DNA of 11,798 nucleotides from an uncultured Ruminococcus sp. (GTDB taxonomy: Bacteria > Bacillota > Clostridia > Oscillospirales > Ruminococcaceae). Below are positions 1 to 6,890 of the stretch, one piece after another (position 1 is the stretch's first letter; every line of letters starts with the position of its first letter). Below the pieces are notes generated by a model. That model did no database searches. It worked only from the letters and a program-made list of their open reading frames with translations, and had not been told where the DNA came from. The translations under genes and the position numbers were made by a program. The stretch is from the NCBI GenBank assembly GCA_947173865.1, contig CAMWGS010000040.1, positions 1 through 11,798 of the forward strand, read 5' to 3'.

Positions 1-120
1 ATCATAAAGAATACATAATAATATCATTCTATCCAAGTCGTATTTATCATAATCCCAAAAACATCCAATTTTTATAGCTCCTTTTTGTTCTTCGTCAAAT
101 TTATTATCCAATACTGCCAT
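1..120 (-). CDS. partial unknown protein, 5' end only, overlapping the HNH gene
   Basis: The first 40 codons of a gene that runs off the left edge are open from an ATG at 118-120. The visible protein begins MAVLDNKFDEEQKGAIKIGC and continues with an acidic/aromatic stretch and a hydrophobic MILLCILYD end. The start lies inside the 3' end of the HNH gene (17-nt overlap, different frame). A GGTGGG-like ribosome site lies just upstream, within the HNH coding sequence. This tight overlap suggests translational coupling and a shared function with the HNH protein. I do not recognise the family. A partner subunit of a multi-gene defence or nuclease system is a guess from context only. Confidence 0.55.
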   Translation of the reverse strand, partial: MAVLDNKFDEEQKGAIKIGCFWDYDKYDLDRMILLCILYD

Positions 121-469
121 AATTATCCCACCAGTTTTCTACTTCCTTTCTCTCACTCATTAGACGAGTACCTGTATATTTAAACTCGTTCTCTTTTTTA
201 TCAATTTTATTATGACACTCCAAACAAAGCCATATAGCATTTTTATCACTTGTTATGTAATCTTCATTTATCCAATAAAACAACTCCATTTCTTTACTTC
301 GTGGACCGTTTTTAGCAGCTGGATAAATATGGGCTATTACTCCACAATGCGTATATTTTTTACACCAACAGCAGATTCCACCTACATTCATACGAACTTC
401 TTTTTTTATTTTTATCGAAAATTCTAATCTGTTATTTTTATTATCACTCAAATTTGAATTATTTGTCAT
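104..469 (-). CDS. small HNH endonuclease-domain protein
   Basis: A 121-residue protein built almost entirely of one HNH (beta-beta-alpha metal) nuclease fold. Residues 31-36 hold a CxxC half zinc site (C33, C36) and H47 sits in an AHIYPAA motif. GPRS follows at 55-58, N77 lies in the DKNAIWLC stretch, and C82-x-x-C85-H86-N completes the zinc site and the HNH signature. The 'AHI..A..GPR...IWLC..CH..ID' pattern is typical of HNH modules in bacterial anti-phage and restriction-type effectors, where the domain is often fused to a sensor. Here it stands alone with a basic, Asn-rich N-terminus. AGGAGA (477-482) lies 7 nt before the ATG. The gene is more AT-rich than the PFL gene beside it, which suggests acquisition. 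DNA cleavage is inferred from the motif; the biological target is unknown. Confidence 0.8.
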   Translation of the reverse strand: MTNNSNLSDNKNNRLEFSIKIKKEVRMNVGGICCWCKKYTHCGVIAHIYPAAKNGPRSKEMELFYWINEDYITSDKNAIWLCLECHNKIDKKENEFKYTGTRLMSERKEVENWWDNYGSIG

Positions 470-492
470 ATTTTCATCTCCTATATATGTAA

Positions 493-535
493 ATTTCGGT
501 TTACTTATGAGTATAATTCAAGAGTAAACCGAAAT
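493..535. repeat. 13-bp perfect inverted repeat between the PFL and HNH genes
   Basis: ATTTCGGTTTACT (493-505) is repeated exactly as its reverse complement at 523-535, with a 17-nt AT-rich spacer. On the minus strand the spacer holds a TATACT box (510-515) that could be the -10 of the HNH gene, though no good -35 is visible. The stem starts 6 nt after the PFL stop codon, but no U-tract follows in either direction, so it is a poor intrinsic terminator. It could be an operator flanking the HNH promoter, or an end or attachment repeat of the accessory segment. Confidence 0.6.
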
Positions 536-541
536 AAGAAT

Positions 542-1900
542 TTAGTTTTTAAGACTCTGCATAGGTGCGGGAATACGTCCGCCTCTGTTAATGAATTTGG
601 CAGGTGACTTTTCTCGTACGGGCATAACAGGACCGCTTCCGAGAAGTCCGCCGAATTCAAGAGTTTCGCCCTCTTTCTTACCGATAGCAGGAATAAGACG
701 GACTGCTGTTGTCTTTGAGTTTACCATACCTATGGCAGCTTCGTCGGCTATAATTGCAGAGATTGTTTCGGGAGTTATGTCACCGGGTACAACTATCATA
801 TCAAGACCTACTGAACATACAGCGGTCATTGCTTCGAGCTTTTCAAGACTCAAAACACCTGCAACTGCTGCGTCAATCATTCCTGCGTCCTCAGATACGG
901 GAATAAATGCACCCGAAAGTCCTCCGACTGTTGAAGATGCCATAACACCGCCTTTTTTAACTGCGTCGTTGAGCATTGCAAGACAAGCCGTTGTGCCGTG
1001 AGTACCGCACATTTCAAGACCCATTTCCTCAAGGATATGTGCAACACTGTCGCCGATAGCTGGAGTAGGAGCAAGTGAAAGGTCAACGATACCAAACGGT
1101 ACACCGAGTTCCTTTGAAGCCCTTGCACCGACAAGCTGACCCATACGTGTTATCTTGAAAGCCGTTTTCTTGATTACGTCAGCTATTTCGTTTATTGAAG
1201 CGTCGGGGTATTTTGTAAGTGCCGAACGCACAACACCAGGACCCGATACGCCTACGTGAATTTCACAGTCAGGCTCACCCACGCCGTGAAATGCTCCTGC
1301 CATAAAGGGATTATCCTCAACTGCATTACAGAAAACAACGAGTTTTGCAGGTCCTATACAGTCACGGTCAGCTGTTCTTTCTGCGGACTGCTTTACAATC
1401 TGTCCCATAAGCTTTACAGCGTCCATATTTATACCTGACTTTGTTGAACCGATATTAACAGAAGAACATATATTCTGTGTAACGTCGAGTGCTTCGGGAA
1501 TGGACTGAATCAAAGCCATGTCTCCTGCACTGAAACCCTTATGTACAAGTGCGGAATATCCGCCTATAAAGTTTACTCCGCAGGTGTCAGCAGCTCTTTG
1601 CAGAGCTTTTGCAAACTTCACGGGATTCTGATTTGGACACGCTGCGGCAAGCATTGCAATAGGAGTAACGGAAATTCTCTTGTTGATAATCGGAATGCCG
1701 TATTCCTTTTCAATCTGCTGACCAACAGGAACAAGATTCCTTGCACGGTCAACAATCTTGTTGTAGACCTTTTCACAAGCCTTGTCTATATCGGTGTCGA
1801 TGCAGTCGAGGAGTGAAATTCCCATTGTGATTGTTCTGATATCAAGACATTCATCCTGAATCATTCTTATAGTTTCGAGTATATCGTATACATTAAGCAT
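542..1900 (-). CDS. PFL-family protein (UPF0210/DUF711)
   Basis: A 452-residue protein of the UPF0210 family, distantly related to pyruvate-formate-lyase-type glycyl-radical folds. The family has known structures, but as far as I know no assigned reaction. It starts MLNVYDILETIRMI, typical of the family, and keeps glycine-rich segments such as GVSGPGVV, CGTHGTTACL, STVGGLSGAF and GGLLGSGPVMPV, ending in a GGRIPAP tail. The ATG at 1898-1900 is chosen because AAAGGAAG lies 7-8 nt upstream. A longer in-frame reading up to 2050 would run through the ACT gene and has no family support. It follows the ACT-domain gene after 19 nt, the usual pairing for this family, so one operon is very likely. The protein is cytosolic, with no signal peptide. 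Confidence 0.9.
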   Translation of the reverse strand: MLNVYDILETIRMIQDECLDIRTITMGISLLDCIDTDIDKACEKVYNKIVDRARNLVPVGQQIEKEYGIPIINKRISVTPIAMLAAACPNQNPVKFAKALQRAADTCGVNFIGGYSALVHKGFSAGDMALIQSIPEALDVTQNICSSVNIGSTKSGINMDAVKLMGQIVKQSAERTADRDCIGPAKLVVFCNAVEDNPFMAGAFHGVGEPDCEIHVGVSGPGVVRSALTKYPDASINEIADVIKKTAFKITRMGQLVGARASKELGVPFGIVDLSLAPTPAIGDSVAHILEEMGLEMCGTHGTTACLAMLNDAVKKGGVMASSTVGGLSGAFIPVSEDAGMIDAAVAGVLSLEKLEAMTAVCSVGLDMIVVPGDITPETISAIIADEAAIGMVNSKTTAVRLIPAIGKKEGETLEFGGLLGSGPVMPVREKSPAKFINRGGRIPAPMQSLKN

Positions 1901-1919
1901 TTGTGGACTTCCTTTCTGA

Positions 1920-2189
1920 TTAAATGCTGTGCATTGAGTTGAAGATGTCCTCATGCATTGTATGGATTGAAAGTCCCAGTTCCTTGCCGAGAGTCTCCAT
2001 TCTGTCAACGAGCTGTGCAAAGTCTGCTGACATTGCAGAAATATCCACAAGCATAATCATGGCAAACATATCCTGAAGAACACTCTGTGTTACTTCAAGT
2101 ACGTTTGCATTGTACTCCGTACAGATTCCCGACACCTTATGAAGTATGCCGACATTGTCTTTACCTATTACAGTTACAACTGCTTTCAT
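1920..2189 (-). CDS. ACT-domain protein (UPF0237)
   Basis: A single ACT domain of 89 residues, the usual length for UPF0237. The ligand-binding loop GKDNVGILHKVS is at 9-20. The family tail IHTMHEDIFNSMHSI is at 75-89, matching the conserved 'EDIF..MH.I' ending. ACT domains bind amino acids or other small metabolites and control partner proteins; the ligand here is unknown. The start has GGAGG (2199-2203) upstream and sits behind a consensus promoter. The PFL-family gene follows 19 nt later, so this protein probably acts as its sensor or regulatory subunit, an inference from conserved gene pairing. Confidence 0.9.
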   Translation of the reverse strand: MKAVVTVIGKDNVGILHKVSGICTEYNANVLEVTQSVLQDMFAMIMLVDISAMSADFAQLVDRMETLGKELGLSIHTMHEDIFNSMHSI

Positions 2190-2223
2190 ATCAAAAAACC
2201 TCCATTGATATTATTATATCATA

Positions 2224-2252
2224 ATTATAGCATATACTTGAACAAATTTCAA
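2224..2252 (-). promoter_or_regulatory. promoter of the ACT-PFL operon, with a dyad at -35
   Basis: On the minus strand TTGAAA (2247-2252) and TATAAT (2224-2229) are separated by exactly 17 nt, with a TGn extended -10. The -35 lies within a short dyad, CTTGAA-n5-TTCAAG (2237-2253), that could be an operator. Confidence 0.8.
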
Positions 2253-2290
2253 GGTTATTTGTCTTTTATATTGGTTAATCAAAAAAAAAC

Positions 2291-2319
2291 TTGCATATAT
2301 CTGACTGTTGTGATATAAT
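2291..2319 (+). promoter_or_regulatory. promoter of the PHP-Lrp-aminotransferase-ispE operon
   Basis: TTGCAT (2291-2296) and TATAAT (2314-2319) are separated by 17 nt, with a TG just before the -10. It points away from the ACT promoter. The two -35 boxes are about 38 nt apart, so this 162-nt intergenic gap is a compact divergent control region. Confidence 0.8.
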
Positions 2320-2351
2320 AATGTCTAAAGAAAAAAAGGAAGGTGATTTCA

Positions 2352-3197
2352 ATGAAACTGATTGACTGTCACACACATACACAGTTTTCAATGGATTCGG
2401 AAGCAGATATAAATGAATGTATAAAAAAAGCCATTGATGCCGGACTTTCCGCATATGCTGTCACTGACCACTGTGAATGCAGTACATGGTATAAGAAAGA
2501 CCATTATTCAGATACGGAAAATTTTGACTACTTCAATTATGCAGAAGATTTTTATAACTCCGTAAATGCCGTTACGGAACTGAAAGAAAAATATAATAAT
2601 TTCAATCTTATCTGCGGTGTCGAAATGGGACAGGCAACACAGGACATTGAAGTTGCCGAAAAGATTATTTCCGACGAAAGACTTGATTTCATTATAGGGT
2701 CAATGCACCAGCTCAAAGGTGAAAAGGACTTCTATTATATAGACTATGCAAATATGTCAGCAGACGAAATTTATAAACTTCTTGAAAGGTATTTCAAAGA
2801 AGTTTATCAGCTCTGCAAAATGAACTGTTTTGACATTCTCGGACATCTTACATACTGCCTGCGTTATATGAAATGCAGAAACAGCATAAATCCCGATATA
2901 AGCCGTTTTGACGAAATTATTGCAGAAAGTTTCCGTATTCTCGCACAGAACGGAAAGGGAATTGAAATAAATACCTCAGGAATAAGACAGGGGTTCGGAG
3001 ACGTTTTCCCGTGTCTTAAATATGTAAAGCTTTTCAGGGACATGGGCGGTGAAGTACTCTCAATAGGTTCTGATGCCCATACAATTGAAGATATAGGAAA
3101 AAATGTCGCTGACGGTGTGGAGACCGCAAAGGCGGCGGGGTTCTCCCGCCTGTGTTATTTTAAAAAGAGAAAACCATACTTTATTAATATTGACTGA
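2352..3197 (+). CDS. PHP-domain phosphatase, histidinol-phosphatase HisJ family
   Basis: A 281-residue polymerase-and-histidinol-phosphatase (PHP) domain protein. It has the expected metal-binding motifs in order: DCHTH (H7, H9), TDH (D39, H40), GVEMG (E91), GSMH (H119), DILGH (H165), GIEINTSG (E205) and GSDAH (240-243). These form the trinuclear metal site. In HisJ/HisK enzymes it removes phosphate from L-histidinol phosphate, the eighth step of histidine synthesis. No other his gene is nearby, and PHP phosphatases also act on other phosphomonoesters, so the substrate is not settled. The ATG at 2352 has AAGGAAGGTG 7-8 nt upstream; a GTG nine bases earlier lies inside that ribosome site and is rejected. 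It is the first gene of a plus-strand operon. Confidence 0.85.
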   Translation: MKLIDCHTHTQFSMDSEADINECIKKAIDAGLSAYAVTDHCECSTWYKKDHYSDTENFDYFNYAEDFYNSVNAVTELKEKYNNFNLICGVEMGQATQDIEVAEKIISDERLDFIIGSMHQLKGEKDFYYIDYANMSADEIYKLLERYFKEVYQLCKMNCFDILGHLTYCLRYMKCRNSINPDISRFDEIIAESFRILAQNGKGIEINTSGIRQGFGDVFPCLKYVKLFRDMGGEVLSIGSDAHTIEDIGKNVADGVETAKAAGFSRLCYFKKRKPYFINID

Positions 3198-3218
3198 TTA
3201 CGAAAGGAATGATATTTT

Positions 3219-3692
3219 ATGAGTGATATCGTAAAAATTTTACAGCAGAATGCACGTATTTCAAATACCGAACTCGGTGAAATACTCGGAGTTACGGCAG
3301 ACGAGGCAGCAGCTGAAATAAAAAAACTTGAAGATGAGGGTGTTATAAAGGGTTACAGCGTTATCGTTGATGACGAACTTTATGACAATTCAACCGTTTA
3401 TGCAACTATCGAACTCAAAGTAACACCACAGCGTGACTGCGGTTTTGACGACATAGCTAAGACTATTATGATGTACGACGAAGTTGAAAGCGTCAATCTC
3501 ATGTCGGGAGCATATGACCTTGCCGTTGAAGTAAAGGGAAACAACCTTAAAGACGTTGCTTTGTTCGTGTCGGAACGTCTCTCAACTATAGACGGCGTGC
3601 TTTCAACTGCTACACACTTCATTCTCAAGAAATACAAGGAAAAAGGTATCTTCATTGACCGTGAGGAGACTGACGAAAGGGGACTCTGTTAA
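3219..3692 (+). CDS. Lrp/AsnC-family transcription regulator
   Basis: A 157-residue regulator. An N-terminal helix-turn-helix is at about 15-45 (ISNTELGEILGVTADEAAAE, then IKKLEDEGVIKGY). It is followed by an alpha-beta AsnC/RAM effector domain at about 58-140, with the typical 'SGAYDLAVEVKG' segment (96-107). Members form dimers to octamers and respond to amino acids. AAAGGA precedes the ATG, 21 nt after the PHP stop. The aminotransferase gene starts 2 nt after its stop. An Lrp-type regulator directly upstream of this kind of aminotransferase recalls alaR-alaT (yugG-yugH) of Bacillus subtilis, so control of the adjacent aminotransferase in response to alanine or a related amino acid is a reasonable inference. 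Confidence 0.9.
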   Translation: MSDIVKILQQNARISNTELGEILGVTADEAAAEIKKLEDEGVIKGYSVIVDDELYDNSTVYATIELKVTPQRDCGFDDIAKTIMMYDEVESVNLMSGAYDLAVEVKGNNLKDVALFVSERLSTIDGVLSTATHFILKKYKEKGIFIDREETDERGLC

Positions 3693-3694
3693 CC

Positions 3695-4882
3695 GTGATA
3701 GATTACGACAAAGTCCTTTCGGACAAAATAAAAAAGATGAAACCATCAGGAATAAGAAAATTCTTTGATATTGCAGGAACTATGGAGGGCGTTATAAGTC
3801 TCGGAGTAGGTGAACCCGATTTCTCGACACCATGGGTAATCCGTAAAGCCGCTATACAGGTACTTGAACGCAAGCATATCATATATGGTGCAAACAAAGG
3901 TATTGAACCACTCAGAAACGCTATATGTCAGCGAATCAGAAAAAAGCACGGAGTTGAATACAACTCCGAAAATGAGGTGATAGTTACCGTAGGTGGTTCG
4001 GAGGGAATTGACCTCGCTATTCGTGGAATCGTTGACCCGGGTGATGAAGTACTTGTAGTAGAACCATGTTTCGTGTGCTATGCTCCGCTTGTTGAACTCG
4101 TCGGTGGTGTTGCCGTACCTGTTCCGACAAGAATTGAAAATAATTTCAAACTCACTCTTGATGACTTCAAAGACAAAGTAACAGAACGTACAAAAATAAT
4201 TATAATGCCGTTCCCGAACAACCCGACAGGTGCGGTAATGACAAGGGAAGATTTAGAACCTATTGCCGAATTTCTGCGTGGTACTAATATAATGGTTCTT
4301 TCGGACGAAATTTACTCTGAACTTACATACGGCAGAAAACATTTCTCCATAATAGAACTCGACGGCATGAGAGAACGTACTATATATGTAAATGGTTTCT
4401 CAAAGGCTTACGCTATGACAGGCTGGAGACTCGGCTATGTAACCGCTCCTGAACCTATTATATCCCAGATTGCAAAAATTCACCAGTACGGCATTATGTG
4501 CAGTCCGTATATCAGCCAGAATGCCGCTGTTGAGGCTCTCAACTCCTGTGACGCTGAAATTGTAAAAATGCGGGACGAATATGATACACGCCGTCGTTAT
4601 CTTGTGAACGAATTCAACAGAATCGGTCTTACCTGTTTCAATCCCGAAGGAGCATTCTATGTATTCCCGTGTATAAAGAGTACGGGACTTACAAGTGAAG
4701 AATTCTGTGAAAGACTTCTCTATGAGGAAAAAGTGGCAGTAGTTCCGGGCAATGCTTTCGGTGACAGCGGTGAGGGATATATTCGTATTTCCTACGCTTA
4801 CTCCCTCAAACACCTTATGGAAGCTATGAGACGTATCGAAAACTTTATTGAAAAACTCAAAGGTGAAAATCATGAAAGTTAA
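3695..4882 (+). CDS. class I/II PLP-dependent aminotransferase (AlaT/PatA-like)
   Basis: A 395-residue fold-type I aminotransferase. Diagnostic residues are SLGVGEPDF (35-43), GGSEGID in the phosphate-binding region (100-106), PNNPTG (174-179), SDEIY (203-207, D204 pairing with the pyridine N), and SKAYAMTGWRLGY with the Schiff-base K237 and R245. R364 in YIRISYA binds the substrate carboxylate. It moves amino groups between an amino acid and a 2-oxo acid in the cytosol. The exact substrate cannot be read from the motifs; alanine/pyruvate is suggested by the Lrp neighbour, and aspartate or N-acetyl-diaminopimelate are alternatives. The start is a GTG at 3695, with AAAGGGG about 12 nt upstream. 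The family N-terminus '.DY.K.LSDK...MKPSGIRKFFD' supports it. Its last 11 nt overlap ispE. Confidence 0.9.
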   Translation: MIDYDKVLSDKIKKMKPSGIRKFFDIAGTMEGVISLGVGEPDFSTPWVIRKAAIQVLERKHIIYGANKGIEPLRNAICQRIRKKHGVEYNSENEVIVTVGGSEGIDLAIRGIVDPGDEVLVVEPCFVCYAPLVELVGGVAVPVPTRIENNFKLTLDDFKDKVTERTKIIIMPFPNNPTGAVMTREDLEPIAEFLRGTNIMVLSDEIYSELTYGRKHFSIIELDGMRERTIYVNGFSKAYAMTGWRLGYVTAPEPIISQIAKIHQYGIMCSPYISQNAAVEALNSCDAEIVKMRDEYDTRRRYLVNEFNRIGLTCFNPEGAFYVFPCIKSTGLTSEEFCERLLYEEKVAVVPGNAFGDSGEGYIRISYAYSLKHLMEAMRRIENFIEKLKGENHES

Positions 4883-5732
4883 GTCCGCCGCAAAAATAAA
4901 TCTTGCTCTTGATGTTACGGGCAGGCTTGACAACGGTTATCACAGTATTGAAAGCGTTTTTCAGACCGTCGGAATTTACGACGAAGTAACCGTTGAACTT
5001 ACTGAATCCGACATAAGTATATCATGTGAATTGCCTGAAAATTTTGCAGATTCCGACCCTATACCTTGCGACGAAAGAAATATAGCATATAAAACCGCAA
5101 AATTCTTTTTTGAACAGCATGGTATAAAATCGGGTTGCAGAATCCACATAAAAAAAGGTATTCCATCACAGGCAGGTATGGGCGGTGGAAGTTCTGACGC
5201 TGCTGCGGTTCTTTACTGTCTTTCAAAAATGACAGAAAAAGAAATTATTTCCCCTGAAAAGCTCGGTGCGGACGTTCCTTTTTTCCTGACGGGCGGAACA
5301 GCCTACGTTTCAGGAATAGGTGAAAAAATAACCCCCATTGTCGACTACTCGGGAAAAATTTTCGTCATTGCAAAGGCAAAGCAAGGTGTTTCGACTGCCG
5401 AAGCGTACAGAAAAATTGACGCTCTTGTAAATCCTGTCCACCCACAGACCGACAAACTTGTTGAAGCTATCGAAAATTCGCCTGAAAATGCTTATAAATA
5501 TTTCGGCAATCTCTTTGAGGACGCTATACAGCTTGACGAAGTAAATGCCATAAAGTCGACTATGCTTGAATGTAACGCTCTTTCGTCAGTCATGACGGGA
5601 AGCGGTTCGGCTGTTTTCGGACTGTTTTCAAGTCTGATTATGGCTGAAGCTTGTTACAATCAGCTTTTAAATTCAGGATTTTATGTGAAAATATGCCAAT
5701 CCGTAAACAAGTCATTCATAGAAATGGAGTAA
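4872..5732 (+). CDS. ispE: 4-diphosphocytidyl-2-C-methyl-D-erythritol kinase IspE
   Basis: A 286-residue GHMP kinase that phosphorylates the 2-hydroxyl of CDP-methylerythritol in the MEP isoprenoid pathway. It shows the N-terminal AAKINLALDV with catalytic K8, then GYHSIESVFQTV. The ATP-binding glycine loop PSQAGMGGGSSDAA is at 98-111, followed by LGADVPFFL with catalytic D134, GGTAYVSGIGE, and the third GHMP motif MTGSGSAVFG (241-250). The ATG at 4872 has AAAGGTGA directly upstream and lies 11 nt inside the aminotransferase gene, implying coupled translation; an in-frame ATG at 4848 lacks family support. The stretch between SSDAA and LGADVP is about 19 residues, against about 25 in typical IspE as I recall it, so one helix is shorter. 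Confidence 0.93.
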   Translation: MKVKSAAKINLALDVTGRLDNGYHSIESVFQTVGIYDEVTVELTESDISISCELPENFADSDPIPCDERNIAYKTAKFFFEQHGIKSGCRIHIKKGIPSQAGMGGGSSDAAAVLYCLSKMTEKEIISPEKLGADVPFFLTGGTAYVSGIGEKITPIVDYSGKIFVIAKAKQGVSTAEAYRKIDALVNPVHPQTDKLVEAIENSPENAYKYFGNLFEDAIQLDEVNAIKSTMLECNALSSVMTGSGSAVFGLFSSLIMAEACYNQLLNSGFYVKICQSVNKSFIEME

Positions 5733-5736
5733 TCAA

Positions 5737-6381
5737 ATGAAAAAGTCAACAGGAATCACAACCACTGCACTTTTATCTATATTTGCATTGTCTGCTTGCG
5801 GAAACAACAAAATCAATACTGAAACAAAGTCATTATATGCACAGGGGCTGGAAGTCGTTCAGCTTATGACTGAAATGATACAAAACGAAGAATATATCAA
5901 TCTAACCGCACCAGACAGTACAAAGTCTGCTATTCAGGAGCTTGCCGACGGAGACTACTCTACTCCGAAAGCTGTCTACTCTATTCAGGCTTCCGATACA
6001 GAACTTGAAAAATTAGTGGAAATGAACGGTTTTGATAATATTTCCGATAATCTGAAAACTTTCCTTTTGCCGAAAACCTATGGTTATCTAATAAATAATA
6101 TTAACGGAAAAGGAGGCGTTGAAGATGTAGCCGTTGCAGGAATCTGTACCGCCGGAAAAACTTTTGTCAATGAAAACGCTGATACAAAAAATATATATCT
6201 GTATACGTATGACAATACTGCTCCGATAGCTGTAACTTTCATAAAGGGCGACGATAATTCGGTTTCCGCAAATGGTACTTTCATAATGTACGACGAATTT
6301 ACTTGTAATTCCGCTGACGAAATAAAGGACTTTTTCGATTATATTACTGTTGAAGTAACCGAAGTCAATCCTGAAAAATAA
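5737..6381 (+). CDS. small putative lipoprotein of unknown function
   Basis: A 214-residue protein with a lipoprotein signal: KK at 2-3, a hydrophobic segment at about 9-18, and the lipobox LSAC with C21 as the lipidated residue. The mature part should therefore be anchored on the outer face of the membrane. The rest is soluble, acidic and rich in Thr/Asn, with no motif I recognise. It starts 4 nt after ispE, and its ribosome site (TGGAG) lies in the last codons of ispE, so it is probably co-transcribed. It is intact, unlike the three genes after it. Confidence 0.8.
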   Translation: MKKSTGITTTALLSIFALSACGNNKINTETKSLYAQGLEVVQLMTEMIQNEEYINLTAPDSTKSAIQELADGDYSTPKAVYSIQASDTELEKLVEMNGFDNISDNLKTFLLPKTYGYLINNINGKGGVEDVAVAGICTAGKTFVNENADTKNIYLYTYDNTAPIAVTFIKGDDNSVSANGTFIMYDEFTCNSADEIKDFFDYITVEVTEVNPEK

Positions 6382-6398
6382 AACAGGTGGAAAGTATA

Positions 6399-6864
6399 AT
6401 GTCTGCAATTTCTGGTTTTATTGCCAAATTAAATAATATTGACTGATTTTCAAAATGCGGAACACCAACTAATGAATATAAGGTAATATATTCGATTTTT
6501 GAAGCATTTGATTCTTACAATGACAAACATTTCAAATTATGGGACTATCATATCACACAATTGGAACATGAAGCACAAAATGTTATAGGTAACGAAAAAA
6601 TTGATGATATATTTTCACGTATATCGTCTGCAACAGAAGAAAAATTATGGATTAAATGGGGCTAGGCAGACAGGATTTATATGAAGAAACAGGTCTTGAA
6701 AATGAGATTCTTGACATGGTAAAAAGAGATTTATCATGGGTTTGTATCGAACAATATCTACAAAAAAACGGTTTCTTTTCTGCTTTAATGCTTATTTATC
6801 AGAATGAATATTTTCCGTGTGTCTGGGAAAAATATACCCTGACGGTAAAGCAGTTGTTCTATAA
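6399..6864 (+). pseudogene. decayed gene 1: about 155-residue protein of unknown function
   Basis: AGGTGG (6385-6390) precedes an ATG at 6399 that reads MSAISGFIAKLNNID and then hits TGA (6444-6446). The same frame stays open beyond it, in coding-like sequence (FSKCGTPTNEYKVIYSIFEA onward), up to TAG at 6663. The TGA sits where Trp would fit (IDWFSKCG). Near 6662 the coding sense passes to another frame (RQDLYEETGLENEILDMVK onward), a one-base loss. Near 6830 it shifts again to end with YPDGKAVVL and TAA at 6862. Restoring two bases makes 466 nt into 156 whole codons. I cannot name the family. The aromatic, acidic sequence with a short closing motif is in the style of small polymorphic-toxin immunity proteins, a weak guess. 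Confidence 0.75.
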
Positions 6865-6890
6865 TAAATGGGAATTTAACGGAGGTATTT

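Noticed and set aside
493..535. Rho-independent terminator of the ACT-PFL operon
   Set aside because: The stem is AT-rich with a 17-nt loop and no U-tract follows, so it is recorded as an inverted repeat of unknown role.
591..1001. A long open frame antisense to the PFL gene
   Set aside because: It is a shadow of the codon pattern on the other strand, with no ribosome site and no recognisable protein. Similar antisense frames at 4400-4933 and 9855-10160 fail for the same reason.
1901..2050. A 50-residue N-terminal extension of the PFL-family protein
   Set aside because: It overlaps the ACT-domain gene out of frame, has no family similarity, and AAAGGAAG marks the ATG at 1900.
3183..3198. 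The string TAATATTGACTGATT also occurs near 6434-6448
   Set aside because: One is the end of the PHP gene, the other is inside decayed gene 1. There is no flanking similarity, so it is most likely chance in AT-rich DNA.
6444..6446. Selenocysteine or a reassigned TGA codon
   Set aside because: No selenocysteine-insertion hairpin is apparent, Trp fits the position, TGA ends other genes in the window, and further frameshifts in the same gene point to decay.
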